A DNA stretch of 32,105 bases. Source: Fidelibacterota bacterium. GTDB lineage: Bacteria > Fidelibacterota > UBA8477 > JABMPR01. The translations under genes were made by a program, and so were the position numbers. The notes beneath the pieces are model-generated. The model saw only the letters and a list, made by a program, of their open reading frames with translations, ran no database searches and was not told where the DNA came from. The stretch is from positions 1,448 through 33,552 of the forward strand of contig JAOZSM010000007.1 of assembly GCA_029939675.1 (NCBI GenBank). The letters run 5' to 3'. Below are positions 23,508 to 32,062 of the stretch, piece after piece; within the stretch, counting starts at the first letter, position 1; each line of letters begins with the position of its first letter.

Positions 23508-26012
23508 TTATTTTAGAATGCTGAATTTCTTGACTGCGTGAAATTCAGAACCATGGGTATTACTGAAACTTAGTTCATAAAGATAAATCCCTGCTTCAAG
23601 TGCATGGCCCTGTACATCTTTTGCATTCCAGTTCACAGAATGATAACCGGCTACTTGATTTCCCTGGAACAAGGTCATTACTGTCCGTCCCATAATATCA
23701 TAGATAATCAGCGAAACCTGGCCTGCTTCAGGCAGATCAAAACTGATTGTTGTAGATGGATTGAAGGGGTTGGGATAGTTTTGATGTAGAATCAGCTGGT
23801 TAGGTATGGTTGGATTATCATCCAGAGCCACAGGATCAGTACAACCAACTCCAAGAGCCCCCATGGGATATGTGCCAGATTCAGCTCCAGAACATGGCGA
23901 GGATTCAGCCAAAGTATATATATCTGAGTCTGGATCACAGAATAGTGGATCTGCATTTATACTGAATGCCCAGTTGACTGTACCGTTTCCATTGGTCTCA
24001 ACTCCTGATTCACCACCTTCAATATCTGAATACATTATTCCTATAGTATTGGATGCTGTTGAGGAGTAAAACTCAATTGAGTTGGGATAATTATCCCAGA
24101 TAATTGAGTTAGTCAGCGTTGGATTTGAGCCGGTGCTAACCCCTAATCCTCCGGCAATAATAGAGGTAATGTTGGGGTATGTACAGGTATTCTGTGTGAT
24201 GGTTACTTTATTTAAAATTGGTGCACCACCAGAGTGAACCCAGATACCAGCAGCCATGAAGCGAGCTGTATTATCATACACCAGCATTTCATCTACTTCA
24301 GAATCTGAATCCCAAAAATTGAGACCTCCACCAGTTACTCTGGCATGATTTCCATAAACTTTAACTCGTCTTAATGTGGGGCTTGATTCATAGGCGCAGA
24401 ATCCCCCAGCATAATCAGCTTCATTATTTCTAATGATAACATCCTCGATAAGAGCATCTGATCCATAGGCGCACATGATTCCACCAGCCATGGCAGTATC
24501 TCCCGGGGCTATGTTACCTTCAACAATAAGGTTTCTCAGGGTGGGGGTTGAGTTAAATCGACAGGCTATCCCAGCTCCAATGTAATGATTATATTCATTT
24601 AAGATTCCACTACCATTGGTAATTGTGAAGCCATCCAGGACGGCAGTAGCTTCACCTGATGCAATGGTTACAGTACTACCATTGGCATTTCCATCGATAA
24701 TGGTTAACTCAGGACCACTCACAGAGAGAACCACAATATCTTTACCGAGGAAATCAATATTCTCCACATAAGTGCCGGTACTTACCATTATTGTATCAGA
24801 ATTTGCGGCAGCACTGATTGCAGCCTGAATCGTGCTGTAATCACCTGGTACTGTAATTACCTCTGGATTAGGTAAATATTCCCAGGCACCCATATCTGGA
24901 GCTGATCCGCAATATTCTTCTTCCTGCATGTTAAGTAGAACAACAAAGTTATGGATGATCAATGCTTCACCGGCATCGATACATGGCGAGAAATTACTCA
25001 AAGAATAATCATTGTCCCCTGAATCTGTAAATGATGGATCAATGTTGATGTTTCCTGAGCCCCAAGTAACCGTCCCGTTCCCGTTGGTCTCAATTTCTGA
25101 TTGACCACCTTCAATATCTGAATAAAATATTGCTATGGTATTGGGGTCTGTTAAGTGGTAAAACTCAATCGAATTAGGATAATTATCCCAAATAATTGAA
25201 TTTGTGAGGATTGGATTTGATCCCGTGCTAACCCCAAGGCCCCCGGCGGAGATAGATGCCATATTGGGGTAGGTACAGAAATTTCCAGTGATAGTTACTT
25301 TGTTTAAAAGCGGTGTACCGCCATTATGAACCCATATACCAGCCGCCATATACCGGGCACTATTATCATACACCAGAACTTCATGTAGTTCAGAACCCGA
25401 ATCCCAGAATGTGAGACCTCCTCCGGTTACTCTGGCGTGATTCTCACAAACCTCAACCCGAAGTAAAGTGGGATTTGCCTCATAAGCTACGAGTCCACCG
25501 CCATAGTCAGCTTCATTATTTCTGATGATCACATCTTCCAGGGTCACCTCAGATCCCACAGAAATCAAAATTCCACCTCCCATGGCCGTATCTCCCACGG
25601 CATTGTTACCTTCAACGATGAGATTCATAAGGGTTGAATTTGAGCCGAACCGGCAGGCAATTCCACCTCCCATATGGTGGCCGGCATCATTCGGAGTTCC
25701 ACTACCATTGGTAATGGTGAAGCCATCCAGAACAGCAGTGAGCTCACCCGTGGAAATGGTCACTGTGCTTCCATTGGCATTTCCATCGATAATGGTTAAC
25801 TCAGGACCACTCACAGAGAGAACCACAATATCTTTACCGAGAAAATTGATATTCTCCACGTAGGTCCCACTGGCTACCAGGATAGTATCACCATCAGTTG
25901 AGGTCTCGATACCGGCCTGGATCGTAGCTGATTCTGCAGGCACGTTAATGGTTGCTGCAAATCCAGCACTAACGCTGACCAATAGCATAAGCAGGTTAAT
26001 TATTGATTTCAT
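23508..26012 (-). CDS. T9SS right-handed beta-helix protein with internal duplication
   Basis: Start moved from 26174 to ATG 26012: AAGGAG lies about 7 nt upstream and MKSIINLLMLLVSVSAGFA is a signal peptide. The added track residues translate the promoter. The 834-aa product has two tandem helix modules with a 364-residue period. Each begins with a DUF1565/Pectate-lyase-3-like motif (TIQAGI..., TIQAAI... then GTYVENI.FLGKDIVVLSVSGPELTIIDGN), then GFTITNGSG and many repeats of short parallel-helix rungs (GGGLTFWDSGSE, TNSIIWDNYPNSIEF). A linker (NQLILHQNYPNPFNPSTTISFDL) leads to a T9SS type A domain ending VKKFSILK. Such helices often bind or cleave polysaccharide, but no catalytic motif is evident, so adhesion or glycan binding is as likely. 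Its promoter matches that of the neighbouring LVIVD gene. Confidence 0.9.
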   Translation of the reverse strand: MKSIINLLMLLVSVSAGFAATINVPAESATIQAGIETSTDGDTILVASGTYVENINFLGKDIVVLSVSGPELTIIDGNANGSTVTISTGELTAVLDGFTITNGSGTPNDAGHHMGGGIACRFGSNSTLMNLIVEGNNAVGDTAMGGGILISVGSEVTLEDVIIRNNEADYGGGLVAYEANPTLLRVEVCENHARVTGGGLTFWDSGSELHEVLVYDNSARYMAAGIWVHNGGTPLLNKVTITGNFCTYPNMASISAGGLGVSTGSNPILTNSIIWDNYPNSIEFYHLTDPNTIAIFYSDIEGGQSEIETNGNGTVTWGSGNINIDPSFTDSGDNDYSLSNFSPCIDAGEALIIHNFVVLLNMQEEEYCGSAPDMGAWEYLPNPEVITVPGDYSTIQAAISAAANSDTIMVSTGTYVENIDFLGKDIVVLSVSGPELTIIDGNANGSTVTIASGEATAVLDGFTITNGSGILNEYNHYIGAGIACRFNSTPTLRNLIVEGNIAPGDTAMAGGIMCAYGSDALIEDVIIRNNEADYAGGFCAYESSPTLRRVKVYGNHARVTGGGLNFWDSDSEVDEMLVYDNTARFMAAGIWVHSGGAPILNKVTITQNTCTYPNITSIIAGGLGVSTGSNPTLTNSIIWDNYPNSIEFYSSTASNTIGIMYSDIEGGESGVETNGNGTVNWAFSINADPLFCDPDSDIYTLAESSPCSGAESGTYPMGALGVGCTDPVALDDNPTIPNQLILHQNYPNPFNPSTTISFDLPEAGQVSLIIYDIMGRTVMTLFQGNQVAGYHSVNWNAKDVQGHALEAGIYLYELSFSNTHGSEFHAVKKFSILK
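24679..24749 (-). repeat. 71-bp exact repeat, copy A (second helix module)
   Basis: These 71 bases are identical to 25771-25841, 1092 bp (364 codons) away. They encode the GPELTIIDGNANGS region of the second module. Flanking parts of the modules differ more, at roughly 80% identity by eye. Confidence 0.85.
25771..25841 (-). repeat. 71-bp exact repeat, copy B (first helix module)
   Basis: Identical to 24679-24749. The first mismatch on each side was checked by eye: ctAccatt versus ctTccatt on the left and gagGaaat versus gagAaaat on the right. Confidence 0.85.
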
Positions 26013-26022
26013 GGCTCTCTCC

Positions 26023-26095
26023 TTCTTTGGGTTTAAGTTCGCTGTAAACTTAAGGTGAGAAGGTGATTTCAGCACCTTTACAAAACCTATACAAA
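26023..26095 (-). promoter_or_regulatory. Promoter region of the beta-helix gene with tandem half-sites
   Basis: On the minus strand GTATAG-GTTTT-GTAAAG (11-bp period) is followed about 30 bp later by TTAAGTTTACA, then GCGAACTTAAA and the ribosome site. Fifty bases from GTAAAG onward align without gaps to 28363-28412 upstream of the LVIVD gene at 38 of 50 positions. TTAAGTTTA resembles the FCB-type -7 element TAnnTTTG, but this is tentative. Confidence 0.5.
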
Positions 26096-26133
26096 TGCAG
26101 AAAAATGAAAATGCGTCTGCAAATTGGTGGAGG

Positions 26134-28341
26134 TCATTTGAGATAGACCATCTTAATCGTCTGACAAAATTCACTTGCCTCTATTCTGGCCAGGTACATC
26201 CCGGTGCTAACCTGTCTTCCGGCCTGATCTGTCCCATTCCATTGGATCTGATAACAGCCTGCAGCCTGTATTTGATTCACGAGACTTTGGATTTCCCGAC
26301 CTTGCATATCAAAAATGGTCAGACTTATTTCAGACTGTGTAGGTAACTCGTATTTGATTGTAGTTTCCGGGTTAAAAGGGTTAGGAAAATTTTGAGCAAG
26401 TTCATACTGAATCGGTGCCACATCAGATTGGGTTGATACTATCAGCGATTCGGAGCCAATGATGTACAAACCATCATCACCATCTGCCAAATAGATATTG
26501 CCATCATGAACGACCACGTCCCAGGCATAACCTCCTGTATTATAATAGCCTGTTTCTACAGGATTTTCTGGATCAGTGACATCCAGGATGCTTAGACCAG
26601 CATAACCATCAGCTACGTAAACATTATTAGCGTAGTAATAAACATCGATAGCCTCACCTGTTGTTTCAAAATTACTTATTTCGCTGGGATTAGTTGGATC
26701 AGAAATATTCAAGATACTGACACCACCCATCATTTGAGCAACATAGGCCAAGCTATCATTGACTGCTACACCCAGGCAGTAGCCCGACAGGCTCAAATCG
26801 CTCACCTCCAATGGATTGGTTGGATCTGAAATATCTATGGTCACTAGACCCCAAACTGCTGCTACATAGGCAAAATTACCACTGATCACGATATCCCTCG
26901 CGTTGCTCACGTTATTGTTTGAACCTACTACCGTCAGGTCATAGGGGTCAGAAATATCAATGATCTGTAGACCGTCCCAGCCAGATGCAACATAGGCAAG
27001 CCCTTCAACGGTCACAACATCCCAGACATCATTTAGTTCTAGACTTGCTGTTTCTGTTGGGTTAATCGGATCAGATATATCAACACACAATAATCCATGT
27101 TGGGCATCTGCCAGATAGGCATAATCACCGTTAACAGCCACACCAGATGCATTCCCGGATTCTAAAACTCCGACCTCTATTGGCTGGGAGGGCTCAGAAA
27201 TATCGATTATCCTTAATCCGGCAGCCTCAGCTGCTAGGAATGCATAATTGCCATTAATAGTCAAATTTTTTGCATAACCCCCCGTTGGATGATGAGTCAC
27301 TTCAACAGGTTCGGCAGGGTTGGATACGTCGATGATCTGCATCCCCAGATACGCTTGAGCGAGAAACACAGAATTACCGCTGTGAACAATCTGTTGCGGA
27401 AGTGACTCCCAATACGCAAAGAAATCCACCTCAAGCTCGATAGAACCTATTTCAAAAGGTGCCGTAGGATCAGAAATGTCCAGGATTCGAACCCCTTCCA
27501 TATCTATTAAATAGGCAAGATTTCCACTAACGGTCACATCAGCAGTTTCTACCGTTTGCAAAAAAGTCCCTGTTATAAATGGGGTGTTGGGATCAGACAT
27601 ATCGATTATGTGTAATCCAGTATAGTCAGCTAAATAGGCATATCCATCACCAACTGCTATGTTGCGAGTACCAGAATGATCTAAAGTAACAGTTTCCAGT
27701 GGGTTGGCGGGGTCAGATATGTCAATGATCATCAGACCATTATAAACGCTTGTTAGGAAAGCATAGTTACCATTAATGGCTACATCAGTAATTTTGCCCC
27801 CTAGATTTAAAAGCCCAACTTCCAGTGGCATAAATGGATCAGACACATCAAGGATTTGAAGACCGCTAATTCCATCAGCTACATAGGCGAATTCGTCGTT
27901 GATAGCAACTTGATAAGCATATCCTTCAGTATCAAAAAAGCCGACTTCAACTGGTTCGGCTGGATTGGAGATATCGATGATGCGTAACCCCGCCACCATA
28001 TCTGCTATATAGGCATAATTACCACTGACTGTTACACCAAGAACTATGGAGGGAGTGACGATCTTCCCCAATCCAAGGGGGTTCATGGGATCAGAAATAT
28101 CCAATATCTCCAGATAGCCCCCATTTCCTAGATATGCTGTAGTCCCGGATACGTCTACAGCATAGCAGGGACCGTTGGCCCAACGACCAACGAGATCAGC
28201 ATTGCTGGCTTGTCCAAGACTGGAGCCCGTCAGGATGATTAAAATTAAAAGGCTAGTTAATCGAAAATTCTTAATTGCACCCAGATCCTGAATTGACTTC
28301 AATAGAGTTGGGTATCTCCGAAGTGTCTTTGCTGATTGCAT
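26134..28341 (-). CDS. T9SS LVIVD-repeat propeller protein
   Basis: Start set at ATG 28341, with AGGTGG 4 nt upstream and signal-anchor-like leader residues ending LLILIILTGSSLGQ; the track start 28401 runs into the promoter. The product is 735 aa. The body is a chain of LVIVD repeats of about 45 residues, each with an (I/L)DISDPxxPxE motif followed by GYAYVAD-type strands. I count 13 such motifs plus one degenerate (IIGSES). These fold as beta-propellers and are found on cell surfaces, probably binding other molecules; no catalytic function is known to me. The C-terminus has the linker NFPNPFNPETTIKYEL and a T9SS type A domain ending TIKMVYLK. It lies downstream of regulator 2 on the same strand, separated by an inverted repeat and its own promoter region. 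Confidence 0.9.
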   Translation of the reverse strand: MQSAKTLRRYPTLLKSIQDLGAIKNFRLTSLLILIILTGSSLGQASNADLVGRWANGPCYAVDVSGTTAYLGNGGYLEILDISDPMNPLGLGKIVTPSIVLGVTVSGNYAYIADMVAGLRIIDISNPAEPVEVGFFDTEGYAYQVAINDEFAYVADGISGLQILDVSDPFMPLEVGLLNLGGKITDVAINGNYAFLTSVYNGLMIIDISDPANPLETVTLDHSGTRNIAVGDGYAYLADYTGLHIIDMSDPNTPFITGTFLQTVETADVTVSGNLAYLIDMEGVRILDISDPTAPFEIGSIELEVDFFAYWESLPQQIVHSGNSVFLAQAYLGMQIIDVSNPAEPVEVTHHPTGGYAKNLTINGNYAFLAAEAAGLRIIDISEPSQPIEVGVLESGNASGVAVNGDYAYLADAQHGLLCVDISDPINPTETASLELNDVWDVVTVEGLAYVASGWDGLQIIDISDPYDLTVVGSNNNVSNARDIVISGNFAYVAAVWGLVTIDISDPTNPLEVSDLSLSGYCLGVAVNDSLAYVAQMMGGVSILNISDPTNPSEISNFETTGEAIDVYYYANNVYVADGYAGLSILDVTDPENPVETGYYNTGGYAWDVVVHDGNIYLADGDDGLYIIGSESLIVSTQSDVAPIQYELAQNFPNPFNPETTIKYELPTQSEISLTIFDMQGREIQSLVNQIQAAGCYQIQWNGTDQAGRQVSTGMYLARIEASEFCQTIKMVYLK

Positions 28342-28351
28342 GTTGCCACCT

Positions 28352-28465
28352 TTCTGATTTAAGTTCGGTGTAAACCTAGGTCGGAAAGCGGAATCCAGCA
28401 TCTTTACTATATCTTTACAGGGGGGTAAAAAGGGGCCAAAACATCTTTACTTTATCTATACAAGC
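28352..28465 (-). promoter_or_regulatory. Promoter region of the LVIVD gene with two tandem-site blocks
   Basis: Two related blocks lie on the minus strand: GTAAAG-ATATA-GTAAAG (about 28403-28419) and GTATAG-ATAAA-GTAAAG (about 28446-28462). Their starts are 43 bp apart, close to four helical turns. Half-sites within each block are 11 bp apart, as for many dimeric response regulators. The proximal block is about 58 bp from the ATG, like the 61 bp seen upstream of 26012. TAGGTTTACA follows at the expected -10 region. Confidence 0.55.
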
Positions 28466-28492
28466 TAAAAAATTTGAAAATAGTCACTGTTT

Positions 28493-28538
28493 TCTAACCT
28501 GAGCAATGACAGGCGACTTTGACATATATCAGGTTAGA
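28493..28538 (-). terminator. Inverted repeat overlapping the regulator 2 stop
   Basis: TCTAACCTGA (28493-28502) and TCAGGTTAGA (28529-28538) are perfect 10-bp arms around 26 nt; the right arm includes the TAA stop of regulator 2. No U-run follows. It may cap the regulator mRNA before the downstream promoter region. Confidence 0.45.
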
Positions 28539-31500
28539 ACTGAGCTAAAAAAGTGGAAAGATTGTCCTCGCTGACCAGATTCATTTTCTTCCGGATGCGA
28601 TGCCGGTAAATATCGATGGATGCCGGTTGAACGCTCATCACCTTGGCGATATCCTTGGAAATCAGATTGAGTTTGAGTAGGGCACAAACCTTTAACTCAC
28701 TTTCAGTAAGCTCGGGATACGCCAGTCGTAGCTCAGAATAGAATCCCGTATGCACTTCCGTAAACCACAGCTCGAACTCCTCCCACCCCTGGGTAACGGT
28801 ACTACGATCTTTTAGAAAACGCAGCAGCTTATTGATTCTGGGCTTGACCTCCGCCTGCTTCATTTCAGACAGGCTCAGCAATTCTTCCTGAAGATTATCC
28901 ATGATCTGCTGCTTATCATTCAGGTGTAGTGTCTGCGTCAATAACTCACGTTTCAGATGATCCATTTTCTGCTGGGTCTTCTCAAGCTCTACTTGCTGCC
29001 GTTCTTCGGTTTCTGTTTTGAGCTGTTCCGTACGCTCTCTGACAAGTGCTTCCAGTTTGATTCGCTGGGCAATTAGATTGGAAGTGCGAAGATGAATGTA
29101 AAATATGATCGAGCCTAGCAACCCAATGATCGACAAGACCTTGAACCACATAGTCTTCCAGAAAGGGGGGGCGATAATGACCTGAACAGAGCTTCCGGTG
29201 AGATTCCAGATGCCATCATTATTTGACCCCCGTACTCGAAATAAATAATCACCTGCCGGTAAATTCATGTATTGAGCGGTATTCTCAGTCCCTGCTGCTA
29301 TCCAGTCTTTATCATAGCCTTCCATTTTATAGGCATATTGATTTTTGTAACTGGCAGAAAAATTTAAAGCAGCAAATTTGAACCTGATAACTTTATCCCA
29401 ATAGGTCAACCTAAGTTCATCAGTATGATTAATCGCCTGTTTAAGAATTATTTGTCCATTAATATTCTGGCCGATCAGGACTTCTTCATAATTGACAGAC
29501 AATCCAGTTAGAACCACAGGGGGTATGTACGGATTATTTTTTATGCTGTCAGGGTGAAATACATTGTACCCGTCGTTCCCCCCAAAATACATCTGGCCAT
29601 CAGATGCCTTCAAACAGGATGAAAAATAGAACCCTTCTTGAACGCCATCACTTGCGGTGTAGGAATTTATTAGACCACTATCAGGATGAACTTTTAAAAT
29701 GCCTTGGTTTGTGCTCAGCCATAAATAGTTATGATCATCCTGTAGGATTCCTTGAATTGTTAAATTGCCAGATTCAAAGTTCAAGTTAAACCTGGAAATG
29801 GATGATCGTTGTGGGTTCATCTTATTTAATCCACCATTCCGAGTTCCAATCCATAGATTGTTTTCAGAGTCCTCAAATAGTGAGGTCACACAATCGCTAG
29901 TGACTGAAGAATCTCCAGGACTTGCTGATTCATAGTGTGAAAATATTCCAGTATTACGATCGAATCGATTGAGACCTTTATCAGCAGTACCTATCCAAAT
30001 GAAACCAGATTCATCTTCTAAGAGACAGTATGTAAAATCACTGTTTATACTATTAGGATTATCAGAATCATTCCTGAAGTGTTCAAAAGTACCGGTCACT
30101 TTATCAAATTTTTCCAATCCCTGTGTTTCCGTGGCAATCCAGACGCTTTTATCTCGAGTGATGAGTATGTCTTTGGTTGTTTTATCACTAAAACTATCAG
30201 GATCACTTTCCATGTTTCTATAGTGGCTGAAGGTTTGTGTGGGAGAATCCAAAGTAAAAAAACCACATTGAAAAGTGCCAATATAGATGGTGTTAGCTTG
30301 ACCGGATCTTACTCGCGAAGCATAATTTGTATTCCAACCTTTATTGTGCCCCTGTTTGACGCCGTAATGAGTAAAAATACCAGTTTTAGTGTCCATAACA
30401 CTCACCCCCAGAGGTATGGTTCCAAACCAGATATTGTTTTTAGAATCTTCAGAAATGGAAAACACCATATCTGAGCGGATGCTGTTTATGTTATCGATCT
30501 GATTCGTTTTATGTCGAAAGCGGATGAGTCCCGGGTCATAAATATCAATGCCACTCGATTCTGTTCCCGTCCAGAGTATACCCTGCCGATCAACATAGTT
30601 CGTAATAAGTAGGTCATCACCAGGAGAGGATGGATCATTTCTATCGTGCGGGAACAGTTTAAATTTCTCTGAAATTGGATCATAATTTACCAAGCCATCT
30701 ACCGTACTGATCCAGAGTACCCCCTTTTTATCTTGTGCAAAAGCTACAGAGCCTCTGAGAGTGATACGGAGTGCTCTAGTTTCTGCAGCACAATAATTAA
30801 ATTCATCAATTTCATAATTATATCTGAATATTCCCTCACCAAATCGTCCTATATAGAGTGAGTTGCCAACGGTATCAACGATCATACATTTCAAATTGAC
30901 TGAGGTGGACAGGTCTCCTTCTAGGATTGTTTCAACTGTATAATTATCCAGGTCTATCTTAGAGAGTGAGCCATTCTCAGTACCTACACAAAGTGTCCCT
31001 GGTGGAAATTCAACCAGGGATGATATTCGGCTTTGTCTCAGTGTATTGAGATCATCAGGGTCATGATAAAAATTAATAAAAGTATTTGTTGATTTACTAT
31101 AGTTGCTCAATCCATTGACTGTGCCTATCCAAAGTGTTCCTCTGGAATCCAAGAGTAATTTGGTAACTGAGTTATTGGGCAGCGTATTAGAATTATCAGG
31201 GTTGTGTTTAAAATTAATAAAATTTTCAAGTGAACTATTATATCTACTCAACCCTCCACTTGTTGTACCAACCCACAAATCACCATCTTTATCTTCGCAT
31301 AGGGCTGAAACATGGTAACCGGGTAGACTATTTTCGTCTCTGGGATTATAGCTGAAGATTTTGAACTCATGACCATCATAACGATTGAGTCCAAGACGGG
31401 TGCCAAACCACATATAGCCCTGGTTATCCTCTAAAATTGCATAAACAGAGCTTTGAGATAACCCATCCGCCCGGGTAAGATGGTCAAATTGAACGGGTAG

Positions 31501-31575
31501 GTCCGTTGCCAACAATGGAATGCATAAGGCTAATAAAAATAATATTGTCGATATGCGAAATAACTTTTCAAACAT
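28534..31575 (-). CDS. Membrane-tethered regulator 2: propeller sensor, Y_Y_Y, TM, LuxR-type HTH
   Basis: 1013 aa, full-length paralogue of 4952-7996. It has a signal peptide (MFEKLFRISTILFLLALCIPLLA), then reg_prop repeats from FDHLTRADGLSQSSVYAILEDNQG to about residue 700 (repeated WxGTxxGGLNK/RF motifs, likely two seven-bladed propellers). A Y_Y_Y domain follows (about 725-800, LPAGDYLFRVRGSNNDGIWN), a membrane helix (about 810-827, VLSIIGLLGSIIFYIHL), a coiled coil (about 830-905) and an HTH (ELKVCALLKLNLISKDIAKVMSV...DIYRHRIRKKMNL, about 955-1010). No histidine-kinase, receiver or nucleotide-binding motifs are present, so signalling must be through the membrane to the HTH itself. It directly precedes T9SS genes that share promoter motifs, its plausible targets. 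The ribosome site before ATG 31575 is weak (GGTAAC). Confidence 0.9.
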   Translation of the reverse strand: MFEKLFRISTILFLLALCIPLLATDLPVQFDHLTRADGLSQSSVYAILEDNQGYMWFGTRLGLNRYDGHEFKIFSYNPRDENSLPGYHVSALCEDKDGDLWVGTTSGGLSRYNSSLENFINFKHNPDNSNTLPNNSVTKLLLDSRGTLWIGTVNGLSNYSKSTNTFINFYHDPDDLNTLRQSRISSLVEFPPGTLCVGTENGSLSKIDLDNYTVETILEGDLSTSVNLKCMIVDTVGNSLYIGRFGEGIFRYNYEIDEFNYCAAETRALRITLRGSVAFAQDKKGVLWISTVDGLVNYDPISEKFKLFPHDRNDPSSPGDDLLITNYVDRQGILWTGTESSGIDIYDPGLIRFRHKTNQIDNINSIRSDMVFSISEDSKNNIWFGTIPLGVSVMDTKTGIFTHYGVKQGHNKGWNTNYASRVRSGQANTIYIGTFQCGFFTLDSPTQTFSHYRNMESDPDSFSDKTTKDILITRDKSVWIATETQGLEKFDKVTGTFEHFRNDSDNPNSINSDFTYCLLEDESGFIWIGTADKGLNRFDRNTGIFSHYESASPGDSSVTSDCVTSLFEDSENNLWIGTRNGGLNKMNPQRSSISRFNLNFESGNLTIQGILQDDHNYLWLSTNQGILKVHPDSGLINSYTASDGVQEGFYFSSCLKASDGQMYFGGNDGYNVFHPDSIKNNPYIPPVVLTGLSVNYEEVLIGQNINGQIILKQAINHTDELRLTYWDKVIRFKFAALNFSASYKNQYAYKMEGYDKDWIAAGTENTAQYMNLPAGDYLFRVRGSNNDGIWNLTGSSVQVIIAPPFWKTMWFKVLSIIGLLGSIIFYIHLRTSNLIAQRIKLEALVRERTEQLKTETEERQQVELEKTQQKMDHLKRELLTQTLHLNDKQQIMDNLQEELLSLSEMKQAEVKPRINKLLRFLKDRSTVTQGWEEFELWFTEVHTGFYSELRLAYPELTESELKVCALLKLNLISKDIAKVMSVQPASIDIYRHRIRKKMNLVSEDNLSTFLAQF

Positions 31576-31719
31576 TAAGGTTACCGATAAATGGACAACA
31601 TTACCCAGTCTGTGTTAATTGAAAGTATCATTCATCCCCATTTTCTATAGTTAAATAATTTAGGCGAAAGCTAATTCAAAACAATTATCTGGCAACGAAA
31701 TTTAGCAATATTTAATATT

Positions 31720-31971
31720 GACACTCTCGTAAAAAGTATATGACAGAACATGAATATCACCCTACATCAATAAATATAGTCACTTATGTTGACATGGGTT
31801 GTATTTATAATTATCAACACTTTGCCTGCCTGCACCTTTCCGCCGTACTTCGTACTCGAGGAAGGCAGGCGAAGACCGACTTCAGCATAGGCAGGCGTCT
31901 CAGCGTTCTCTGTCTGCCGGGCGAAGCTCGAGGAACGCAGACTGGCGAGAGGAACTTTTTGCGGGATCGTC
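31720..31971. mobile_element. MITE-like element, copy 2, with two microinserts
   Basis: The ends GACACTCTCGTAAAAAGT (31720-31737) and ACTTTTTGCGGGATCGTC (31954-31971) match copy 1 at 4114-4262, as does the interior (AGTATATGACAGAACATGAATATCACC, ATCAATAAATATAGTCA, ATTATCAACACTTTGC). Compared with copy 1, two extra segments (71 bp at 31826-31896 and 33 bp at 31913-31945) sit within and beside the CTCTGCG repeat. The flanks AATATT and AATAGC share only four bases, so a target duplication is doubtful. The track ORFs 31740-31976 and 31767-31979 are artefacts of this repeat. The rest of 31576-32062 is A+T-rich and shows no gene. Confidence 0.6.
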
Positions 31972-32062
31972 AATAGCATTAAAACTCTAAAAAAAGGCTA
32001 AACAAGTATTTTAAACTTAATAAAGCACTTCTCATGCACGGAGTGGCAGTTATTTTAGCCCC

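Noticed and set aside
24000-25900. Repeats in the beta-helix gene as a CRISPR array
   Set aside because: The repeats are in-frame coding modules with a 1092-bp period and encode the same helix motif; there are no short repeats with unique spacers.
26013-26174. N-terminal 54 residues of the beta-helix track ORF and 20 residues of the LVIVD track ORF
   Set aside because: The similar peptides (KFTANLNPKK and RFTPNLNQKG) come from translating homologous promoters; good ribosome sites and signal peptides lie at the downstream ATGs.
31740-31979. Overlapping ORFs of 78 and 70 aa on both strands
   Set aside because: They lie wholly inside the MITE-like element and its hairpin inserts; copy 1 of the element does not keep the frame.
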